64,000 nucleotides of DNA, taken from the NCBI GenBank assembly GCA_025345505.1, contig JANVCC010000014.1, positions 402,559 through 466,558 of the forward strand. Direction: 5' to 3'. Below, one piece after another: positions 39,101-49,000 of this stretch. The DNA is from Todiramphus chloris collaris (lineage: Eukaryota; Chordata; Aves; Coraciiformes; Alcedinidae). How positions within the stretch are numbered: position 1 is the stretch's first letter; each line of letters starts with the position of its first letter. The translations under genes and the position numbers were made by a program. The notes under the pieces are model-generated. The model was not told where the DNA came from, made no database searches, and saw nothing but the letters and a program-made list of their open reading frames with translations.

Positions 39101-40239
39101 AGGAATATAAAAAGACATGATGCCAAATAATTCCCCAAAGTTAAAGAAAACTGGGGAAAAAAAAAAAAAAACAAGATGAATGAAGTTGGGGCATCTCCAG
39201 CCCGGATGAGCAACTGAGTGTGATTTTCTTCGAAGTATAATCTTGGGCCCATATGTCTGAAATCTATGTAAGGTCAGCATCCATTATTTGAGTCTTTCAT
39301 TGGATCAGACTGTTTCACCCAACTCTCAACAGCTGCCAGAAATCTTAGCACATGATATGTTTTGCCTTGGTTTTTTTTTTTTTCTTCGTTTCACTTTGTT
39401 TTACAGATTTGTAGGTGTTTATTACTATTTCCTTCTGTGACTCCAGTCTGCTGTGCTGATACACCTTTGATGAGTGAACTCAAAACAGTAGTGTTTTAGC
39501 TGAGTTGCATAAATCAAATATTTTGCACATAATGAGCTCTTTTTATAACACAAGCTGTTGCAACTGCTGCGTGTATGTTCCTGTTTCTAAATCGGCCAAC
39601 AGCACGTATAGCACATGGTAGACTCTGAGATCTTTTCATTTTGAGGCATCCATAAACTCTTATCCTTTGCTGCTTCACTGAGGGATCCAGGCTGTAAAAT
39701 CCATGGGAAAGTGCCAAAATGAAGCATGTGCTCTGACCAACCTCAAAGGGAAAAGGGATATCAAGAACATGTCTATGTCATACAGTGCGGATCCCAGGGG
39801 CTACTTGATGGATGAGCTATGAGCAGGTGTGGTGAGGACCCTCCAGTAGTCCCTTACATGAGTCTCAGAAACCTTGCAGAAGTGGTTTCCCCCACCCAGG
39901 GCTGGAAGCCATAGCTGAGGTAATGCACAAAGAACTCCCATCTCACTTCCTTTTCAGATGCTTGCTAATGACTTCATCTAACTGGATGATTCACAGCATC
40001 TTTCTTAAGAACTTTGGGGAACAAGTTAGATCAGTTTTGGAATTATATGGAAATACACATATTGAACAAACTTCTAAACAGACCATGCTAATAGCTCTCT
40101 TGTTCCCTCTCCTGATTAGTCTGACCATAGCCTGATCCCTTGTAAGGAGCTGGTGCTCTCTGCACCTCCTGGGAAATGAGTGAGAGATTTTAGGTCTAAG
40201 CCCGTCACATACAAGGGCTCTTACACATAGACTGAAAAA
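36173..40239. other. Unique sequence, no gene recognised
   Basis: About 4 kb of AT-rich sequence with A runs at 38850-38864 and 39157-39171 and no supportable gene. The open frames at 37507-37770 lie in a locally more GC-rich patch (37560-37760), where three overlapping frames on both strands are open. I recognise no domain there. Confidence 0.5.
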
Positions 40240-40308
40240 GTCATTTAGATTGGAAAAGACCTTTAAGATCATCAGGCCCAACCACTAACCCAACACTGTC
40301 AGTCACCA

Positions 40309-40581
40309 CTAAACCACGTCCCTCAGCACCACATCTATACATCTTTCAAATACCTCCAGCAATGATGACTCCACTGCTTCCCTGGGCAACCTGTTCCAGT
40401 GCTTAACAACCCTTTCAGTGAAGAATTTTTTCCTAGCATCCAATCTAAACCTCCCCTGGCACAACCTAAGGTTGTTTCCTCTTGTCCTATCACTTGTTAC
40501 TTGGGAGAAGAGACTGATTCCCACCTTGCTACAACCTCCTTTCAGGTAGTTATAGAGAATGATAAGGTCTTCCCTCAGCAT
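40309..40581 (-). pseudogene. CR1 ORF2 C-terminal 90 codons
   Basis: Open from a Met to the natural ORF2 stop. It contains [40 protein letters not shown] and [16 protein letters not shown], the conserved CR1 tail blocks. RT motifs are absent. Upstream homology continues in other frames to 41072, so this is a fragment of a dead gene. Confidence 0.88.
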
Positions 40582-40697
40582 TCTTTACTCCAAGCTAAAC
40601 AACCCCTGTTGCCTCAGCCATTCTTCATAACACTTGTGCTCTAGACCTTTCACCAGCTTTGTTGCCCTTCTTTGGACACACTCCATCACCTCAATAA

Positions 40698-40733
40698 CCT
40701 TCTGGTAGCAAGGACTATCCTTCTGGTAGCAAG
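40698..40733. repeat. 15-bp direct repeat inside a CR1
   Basis: CCTTCTGGTAGCAAG occurs at 40698-40712 and again at 40719-40733, with GACTAT between. Other CR1 copies have no such repeat at this place, so it is a local duplication in this copy. Confidence 0.85.
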
Positions 40734-41072
40734 TCTTTGAGGTGCAGCCTCATCAGTGCCAAGTACAGAGGGATGATCACTTCCTTAGTCTTGCTGGCCA
40801 CTCTATTTCTGATACAAGCCAGGATACCATTGGCCTTCTTGGCTATCTTGGCACTCTGATGGCTTATGTTCAGCTGTTTGTTGACCAGAACACCCAGGTC
40901 CTTTTCTGCTGGGCTGCTTTCCAGACACTCATCCCAAGGCCTGTAACATTGTAGGGGGTTGTTGTGATCGAAGCAGGACCCAGCACTTGGCCTTGTTGAA
41001 CCTCATCCAATTGGCCTTGGCCCATCAATCCAGCCTGTCCGGATCCCTGTGTAGACCCTCCCTACCCTCTTT

Positions 41073-41907
41073 TTATGTGTATAGATGCTTGCATTCATAC
41101 CAATGCATATCTGCCCAACTTCCACTCCTGCAAAAATTTTCTTGTGTCACCTCAACACTTCTGTTCTCCCCACCTCTATATTACTCAGAGTAAATGCTTT
41201 GTAGATGTTTAATATTCTCTGTACGTCTGCTCTTCACAGGGCACAGACTTTCAGGCAGAGGCAGTGCTGCAGAAGAAATGCAGGTTTAGTCACAGCAAAC
41301 AAAATAGGACTGTTTGAACAGAGCCCTGAAAAGCTCAGAAACTGCAGACTGAAATGGGAGCAGTTGTTGTAAGGCAAAAATTACAACTTGTTGAGGGGCT
41401 GTCAATAACTCAGAGGTGAGCTGTTCAAATCAAGTTAAACCAGATTCATAATCTATGGGAGAAGAGGCTTTTTGAACCTTGCAAGTTGCAGGAAAAAAGA
41501 AGGTGTTGAATTGGGGAAGTAGGTGTAGTGTTAGCAATGAAAATGATGACAAGTCAAAGTACAGCTTTTCTTATTAATGAGCTGTAGTCTGTGGGACCAA
41601 AGTACTTGACATGAGAAAATGGCAGGGAATGGTGCAAAAAATTTCTGAGTTCAAGGCTGGAAGGATGTATTGGGATGGAACAGGAAAGGGGCACAGTGAA
41701 GTTTTGGAAGGGAGTCAAAATGTGAATAAAAATCACAAAAAAGTGAAATTCACCTTCTCTTCTTGCTGAAGTTTTTTGAATTTATTTGAAAATCAAATGC
41801 TTTGAAACCCAAAATGTTTTCCACTATTAGACTGAGAACTTAAAAAAACAGATTATCTTTATTTAGCAATGCTGCATCTGTGCCTCGGCTGCTTATCTTC
41901 TGTCATC
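41073..41907. other. Unique spacer between two CR1 copies
   Basis: About 830 bp between two minus-strand CR1s. I see no transposon or coding signal. Confidence 0.5.
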
Positions 41908-42000
41908 TAATCACAGGATCACAGAGTGTTAGGGGTTGAAAGGGACCTTGGAGATCTTCCAGTTCAACCCCCCTGCCAGGGCAGGATCATATAACCTAAC

Positions 42001-42068
42001 CTACAACCTAATCTACCCTACAACCTAATCTACCCTGCAACCTAATCTACCCTACAACCTAATCTAAC
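42001..42068. repeat. 17-bp tandem repeat, four copies, in the CR1 3' UTR
   Basis: Units of CTACAACCTAATCTACC at 42001-42017, 42018-42034, 42035-42051 (one change) and 42052-42068 (one change), with partial units on each side. It lies between the ORF2 stop and the 3' end of the minus-strand CR1. Confidence 0.95.
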
Positions 42069-43082
42069 CTAACACAGGTCACTCAGGAATGCATCCAGGC
42101 AAGTTTTGAAAATCTCTCTGGGTAGCCTGTTCCAATGCTCTGTGACCCTTACTGTAAAGAAGTTCCTCCTTATGGTAAGGCGGAACCTCCTGTGCTCCAG
42201 CTTATATCCATTCCTCCTAGGCCTATCACAAGGCACAAGTGATAAGAGGCTGTCCTTTTTCTCTTGACACTTGGCCCTCATATATTTATAAACATTTATC
42301 AAATCCCCTCTCAGTCTTCTCTTTTCCAGACTAAAGAGCCCCAGGTGTCTCAGCCTCTCTTCATAAGGCATGTGCTCCAGTCCCTTAATCATCCTTGTAG
42401 CCCTCCGTTGGACTCTCTCAAGCAGATCCCTGTCTCTCTTGAACTGGGGAGCCCAGAACTGGACACAATACTCCAGGTGAGGTCTCACCAGTGCAGAGTA
42501 GAGGGGAAGGAGAACCTCCCTCGATCTGCTGGACACGCTCCTCTTGATGTACCCCGGGATACCATTGGCCTTCCTGGCCACAAGGGCACATTGCTGCTCC
42601 ATGGAGAACTTGTTGTCCACCAGGACTCCCAAGTCTTTCTCCACAAGACTGCTCTCCAGCAGATCACCTCCCAGTCTGTACTGGTGTAATTTATTATTCT
42701 TACCTAGATGCAGGACTCTACATTTATCCTTGTTAACCCTCATTTGGTTCTGCCCTGCCCAGTTCTCCAACCTGTCCAAGTCTCGCTGGATGGCTGCACA
42801 GCTTTCAGGTGTATCTGCCGATCCTCCCAGTTTTGTGTCATCAGCAAACTTGCTGAGCAGACACTCTGTCCTGTCATCAATGTCATTGATAAAGATGTTG
42901 AACAGGACCGGACCCAGCACTGATCCCTGGGGGACTCCACTGGTTACAGCTCTCCAGCTGGACTTGGCACCGTTGACCACCACTCTCTGGACTCTATTAT
43001 CCAGCCAGTTCCTAATCCATCTTACTACCTGAATCCATCTTACTACCTGACTATAGCTTGACTGTATCATCCCATGGTGCAC
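42069..43082 (-). pseudogene. CR1 ORF2, C-terminal 337-codon open segment (RT palm to stop)
   Basis: An uninterrupted 337-codon frame. From the first Met, about 11 residues come from flanking DNA, then QVVRWI appears twice (the 18-bp duplication). [18 protein letters not shown] follows, then the RT block GVPQGS (residues 49-54), [13 protein letters not shown], the catalytic box FADD (79-82, both aspartates kept), the thumb ([14 protein letters not shown]) and the C-terminal basic region. The frame ends at a stop at 42069. The family ORF2 also has an N-terminal endonuclease and the first RT blocks with the first catalytic aspartate; these are missing, so this is a truncated gene and not a functional enzyme. 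The lack of frame breaks over 1 kb suggests a younger insertion than its neighbours. Confidence 0.92.
43014..43049. repeat. 18-bp tandem duplication at the CR1 5' truncation point
   Basis: AATCCATCTTACTACCTG occurs at 43014-43031 and again at 43032-43049. One copy is genuine CR1 coding sequence; the other lies at the junction with flanking DNA. Confidence 0.93.
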
Positions 43083-46000
43083 AACAGTGGCTAACCAAAG
43101 GGTTCATAAAACCATTAGGCTTGAAATGAGATGGAAAGTGGAGTTTTTGAATAACTTTCCATTTGGAGAGCTGAAGTCAAGCACCCTAGTGGGTTTTAAG
43201 AGGTGCTTGATACCTCTTAGGGTTTTTGTGAGCTTACAGTATTTTCATCTCAATGGACTCAGTGAGTGTTTTCCTGGACTCGGTAACTACTTTCAGACTC
43301 AGATGTTAATGATCCATAAAAGCACCATGCATCAAGCTGAAATGCCATCAGGCATACAGAAAAACTAAAAGTCATGAGAAACAAGAAATACAGATCAGCT
43401 GCCCTGATGGGTTAGATCTGACTAGAACATAATTCAATCTTGAAAAACATTTTGAGTCTTACGCTTTTGTAGGAAATTAATGAGATTTTTTCAGGAAAGA
43501 AATTACATTTATACATGTGCTTACTTTGCCTTCCGAGTCAGGAGCCACACAAAAACTGAATAATCCTCCCATCTCATCTAGTTCTCCTCATTTCCAGATG
43601 AGTGTTACTTTTCCTTTCAGGAAAAGGGAAGGAGAATGAGGATGTTACACTGAACACAGATACCAGGTAAATGTAAACATTATTCTGGGTTTTGCCAACA
43701 GTGCCATGTTTCACCCACTTGACTGATTGATGTCACTGCCATGTAGCTGAGTTTTGTAAAGAGTCTTTTAGAGCTCTCAGATATGATTTTGTGCTAACAT
43801 CAGTGAAACAAATCAAATTTCAAGGGAAGGCCGTAAGAGCCATCACAAAAATCTAAATCAAACATATCTTAGGCAGAAATGTACAACTAAAATAAATTGC
43901 TTAAGTTGTTTAGCTTTAGCTTGATCACCACAATGTTCTCTTGCAAGAAAAGCAGCCTACGATATCTTTCAAGGTAGAATGAGGTGCAAAATTACATCTT
44001 TTCATCAAATAAAGAAAGTTTCTTTGGAAAAGGAAGCCTTTCTAAAGAAGTGGTACTGGTTAAGCACAATATCCTCAAGAATGGTGGAGAACAGGCTGAA
44101 ATTTTACTACAGCAACACATTGTTAATGACAGTTTACAACTTTTAAACATTTTCTGGGCTTCATGTTAGAAACAGGTGATTTTTTTTAGCTCCTAGTTGT
44201 AACAAACAAACAGATGAAAGTCAGATTTTTATTTTTATTGCTCCCTTTGTCTATATGTCTACAAGTGTTCAACAATTGCAAAAATACAATAGTAGTGAAA
44301 GGTTCAAATCTAAAGTGCAGGCTCTATGTCTCTATACAGACCTTTTGCACAGAAAGGAGGTTCTGCAGAAATACCTTAGATGTGAGTCTGAAAAAGATGG
44401 TCACACTTCAGTTACTAGACTATAGACTGTCCAAAAGCACAGTTACAAACCTCAAATACTTACAGTTCTTCTAAATGACTTTTTTCCAGCATGAATCCAA
44501 AAGATTTTCTTAAACACCTATGTCTTAGCATATTTAAATGACAACATACAGTTAAGCTCATGTTGCTCAATTTGCCAAGTTGCTTACCATGTGATAAAAC
44601 ATGCCAAACAGAAATCCAAAGGGATTCATTATTTCAAAATTCCCATCAAAGCAAATAGGAAAATATTAGTCTTAGAAATAAAGAGGAACTTGAGTGAATT
44701 GTGAATGATGAAATCTAGATACTGGCATTGTACAGTGTTAGCACAGCCAAATAAGTAAGCATAAGAAATAAAAAAAAAGTAAATGGAATAGTCTTCTGAT
44801 ATTTCTCTCCTTTTGCAGTTCAGTTCTTTCAAATTTATATTAGTTCATCCTTTAAAAACTATTCCTAACCACTATATAGGCATTTTTTTCTCTAGATAAA
44901 ATTAATTCTTTCTGAGTGGCATTTCAACAGCCCTTGAGCAGATGTTTCTAGTTTTAAATGAAGCCTGCAGACTCAAAACTAATTTGCTGACTTCTTTTTC
45001 ACCTCAGAAGGGAAGTTACTGAGTGTCTACTACAAGCACCCCTTTCAGTCAGCTTACTGTTTTACAGTGTTTGTAGCCCCGATGTAACAATAGTCTTGTA
45101 CTTTAAAAATCTCAAAATTTTGTTAAAATTCACTTCAACATATCATATGAAAACTATTGCTTGTCTTTTTTTCTTTTTTCTTTCCTAGAACATAAAACTT
45201 TTATGGGTTTGTTTTTGGGGGTTTTGTTTTTTGGTTTTTTTGGGGTTTTTTTTTTGGTTTTTTTTTACTTTTATCATCTTAGCTGAAGAACTGGGCAAAA
45301 CATTTGGCATTACATTTATTTAAACTTGCTTTTGCTTTTGCTTTAAAATTGCTGAAAGAGAGTTGTGCCACAGTAAGCCACTGGAAGTCATATTACTTGC
45401 TGCATGAGTAATGAGGCTTAATAATCAGACTCTTGTGTCTACAAATGACCTTTTAAAATATTCCTGAAAAAGATGTTAGTCTTTCTAATACAGTTGTACC
45501 AAGAATTAATTCTTCATTTAATATTTTCTCTGTGCTTCAAGTGAAGCATTACAAAAGTGTTTGGAATTAATAATGATGATTAGTGGGTTTTATTCTGAGA
45601 TTTTGCTAGCCCTTTATCTATATCACAAATTCCAAATCACTCAGTCGCTTTGTTCAGCAATCAAATAGCATGCCGAGTCCATACATCTGCTGATTTATAG
45701 GCAAACAATAGGTTTTGTGTATAGCTGTAACACCAACGGATTGCTCTTGTGTGTAAAGCATGTGATGAGCAATATTTGGCATTTCCAGCTTCACTGAATT
45801 GGAAAACTGATCTCCAAATTTGAGGGGCTCGATTTTGGACCAGTCTGAGAGTATTTCCTACATACAAAGCCTCCACTTCAGAGAAAAAAAAAACAAAACA
45901 ACAAAAAACAGTCTGCTGGTAATGACCACCCACAGTATGAGGCAAGGGAGACACAGGTTTCTGTCAGGATTAGCACAATATTTTGGACAGAGTATCAGGG

Positions 46001-49000
46001 ATTGAGGAACTCATATGCCCTTCTTAAATCTCAGAGATTATTTTTTATAAGGATTTTTTTTCCACTTTCCATAGTTTAAACACAGATTATGACTCTGTAC
46101 TCATTGCTTAGGCCTGTATTCTGTTTCATTTAATCTCTTTGAGTCCTGTCCTACTCTTCAGTTGACTTTCAGTAGTTTCAGTAGGCAGAGCTGACTGAAT
46201 CTGTACCTCTAAAACGAAGACAGAGGGGTAGGTAGGTCTTGCTGTTCTATGAGAACATCAGTGTCTTTTAAGGAAGTATCAACTACAAGTTGCATCTCTC
46301 CATCAGGTTGCACAGGTTTTCAGGCAGGGCTATCTTAAAAACTTTTATACATTATTAAGGAAATATTTGCTCTTTTTTCTTGTGAGTTGGCCAAACCTCA
46401 GCAGCACTTCTTTGAGCTCCAGGTGCTGTTATGCCCAAATTTCAGTGCACTGGATTCATGTAACTAGAATCAGCTCAGACGTGAGTAACACACTCTCCAA
46501 CAGTTTTCTAGTCCATAAGCTTAAAGAAACAACTGCCTCACCTAGCAGCACTGCATACTTTGTTCCAAATATTATGTTTTTAAAAAAGTGGCATAGTAAT
46601 TTTTGGCAAGCTTTTTGAGACGTATTACTCCTGTCAATTGCAGACTGGGGGAGTTTTCAAAGTACAGATTAGGTAGCTCAAGAGATGCATAGCAAAACTC
46701 CTAACAATTCTCTGCAGTCCTCCACAATTTTAAGAAAGGAATCTCTTTTTTGTCTCTCAAAGGAATTAAAACAGATTTAATTCATTCATACACTGGGAAG
46801 TATATTTGAATTTTAGTCCATTTAAGTTCAGAAGAAAGGACCAAAATAGTAAAAAGTGCAATCACATAGTATCTGAAAAGAATGGGCCAGATCCTTTATC
46901 TTGATATATTTTAGAGTATGCATCTGATGCATCTTGTCTTAAAGTCAGTTCAGGTTTGTTTCCTCATCTGCACTGCAATCTGGAATAATATAGAGGACCT
47001 CAGGGGGAAACCTCACGGGACTTAAGGCAACCGTCCTTGCACAGAGTCCCAGCACTGTTACTGTTGCATAGAAATGAGTTTTAAGCTACCTGAGCATGTA
47101 ACTTAAGACAGCACTGTCTCTGCAAGTCTTGCTAGAAACCCCTAGCCTTGAAGTATGCACAGTCTTCTGGGGGCCATAAATACAATTGTAGCACTCACAT
47201 TAATACCAACAACTGCAGTCCTGACTTTTGCCATTAATTTGCAGTTTTATTCAGGCATGAATGTTCACTTGTGTTTATGGAGGCTCAGGGTCATTCATGT
47301 GCTGATCATTTGCTAATATGTTTTAAACTTTGTTTAACTGTCTCAAAGTTTATTGCTGAGGGCTGTTTTCTTTGTCTTGCAACTCACATTATAAATATGC
47401 CCTAAAAATGGTATCATGAGCAATGTCCGTGATTGGAAAGCCCATAAATTATGTGAAACAAGAATTCGCTGACATTGTAATCTTTGTCCTCTCATTCTCT
47501 GTTTGAGACATAATCTCATCATGTCATTACTGTAATATTGAAACAATGCAGCGGGTTTTCCCATTTGATTTTCATTGAAGAACTTTCATTACAGAAAAGG
47601 GTAAGTGCTTCAAAATGTATAATATAAAGTATATGAGGTTTATTTGTTTGTTTTAAAAAGAAGAGGTGAGGGAAGACTTCTAGAGCAAATGTTGACTGTC
47701 TTTGTATTTAATACCAAGTAGTGTTCTCTTAAACCCCCAAATCTGCAAAGCTGTTGCAATAGCGGGATATCTTGGGGAGGAAGACAGTTATATTCACTAC
47801 CCTTTTACTGCAAAGGGTGGGATCAAAAGTCCATAGTTAATAACAGTAAATTTCAGTGGTTCTGTGGCTTGGAAGACGTAATCCAAACAAACTTTTGTAA
47901 TGATTTATAATAGAAGCCCTCAGTAGAGGTCTACATCTGAGAGTTGAGAATAAGGTATTCTCTAAGAGCCTACTTTTATCTCCAAATAATTACACAAAAT
48001 GGCAATAAATATATGTTGAAGGAAAAAAGGTAATTGAATCATTTACTAAAAGAAAAAAAAAAAAAAAGAAAAAAAGAAGTAGAAGAAGAAACACAGTGAG
48101 ATTTGTCCATGGAGTCCAGTTTTATCCATATCATACTGCACACTACTGGATGAGTTCACATAACTTGTACAGGCTGCCATGGGGCTTGCTGAACTTACAC
48201 AGGCTGTATGCTCAGATGCAGCTGCCAGCCCTCATATAAATATGTATTGCAGACTGTATATACCTCACCAATTTAACTAATTAGATGGAAGGGACAAATA
48301 GTTTTGGAGGGGAGGAGTCAGTAGATTTTGATTTATCATGATGTAAGCCTGGAAAAGAAATTGCTTAATCTACAAAGATTCTATGTACTCCACCACTTCA
48401 GTAGTTTAGTAGGTAGTTCATGGTTTAGTACTTCACTGAAGAGAGAAGTTGTACAGAAGCCTGTGGATATATCACTTAATGGAGGAAACATTTTTATATG
48501 TCCATAAGAGACCTTAAGGGGTACAGCAGCCCCTGCACCCTTCATGGCTTCAGACTCACTATTTAGGGAGATCGTGTCAACAGGGAACATTTTCAGGACA
48601 ACTCTGTAGCTGGCATGGCCTACCTTCACCTATCTCTGACCTGACCAATCCAAGGCACTTTTCTTTACACCAGTGTCATACCTGATTTTTTTACTTTCCT
48701 TTTTTGTCCTTCCCTAGGAGAAGAGATGACACTTCTAGAGTCATTTCGGTCTTTAAAGCTGTGTTTCTGTCCCTAGTGAGGCTTTCCAAAAGCATTTGAG
48801 TAATCTTGGTACCTTGATTTCAAGTCAGAATGTTTCAGCAAGCTCCTGAAAATTTATGACTGTTTGCTTCTGTTTGGCTGCTCAATACTCCTGAAAATCT
48901 GCTTCTATGTGTGCATTTGCAGCTGCATGTTATGGCCTTTGTAAGTGGCGCCAACTTCAAAACATCCTCTGCTTTAAAACCAGTATCTGTATGCTACTTA

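Larger units (their letters stand above)
40240..41072 (-). mobile_element. CR1: CR1 LINE, 5'-truncated, minus strand
   Basis: Starts with the reverse complement of a CR1 3' UTR (TCATTTAGATTGGAAAAGAC) without a clear ATTCTATG tail. It runs through the ORF2 C-terminus to about 41072, where the sequence corresponding to the region after the FADD box ends (CAGCCTGTCCGGATCCCTG). The C-terminal 90 codons (40309-40581) are still open, but the upstream part changes frame. A 15-bp direct repeat interrupts it at 40698-40733. Its sequence is closest in type to the plus-strand copies at 2608 and 59780, and different from its neighbour at 41908. Confidence 0.92.
41908..43052 (-). mobile_element. CR1: CR1 LINE, minus strand, with long open ORF2 segment
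   Basis: The 3' end (41908) reads as the reverse complement of a CR1 UTR: AATCACAGGATCACAGAG, then GTTGAAAGGGACCTTGGAG. This UTR type differs from the ATTCTATG copies, so it is another CR1 subfamily. It contains a four-unit 17-bp array (42001-42068). The coding part reads open into the RT domain. The 5' truncation is near 43050, next to an 18-bp duplication (43014-43049). This is the best preserved copy in the window. Confidence 0.93.

Noticed and set aside
42264-42689. 141-codon and other plus-strand frames across 42264-43032
   Set aside because: Antisense shadows of the minus-strand CR1 ORF2 segment.
44214-44474. 86-codon frame with a hydrophobic, signal-peptide-like start and several cysteines
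   Set aside because: No recognisable domain, cysteine spacing of no family I know, no promoter or splice support; chance is likely in AT-rich DNA.
45180-45270. Interstitial telomere repeat
   Set aside because: The G/T tract has irregular GGGG and TTTT runs, not TTAGGG units.
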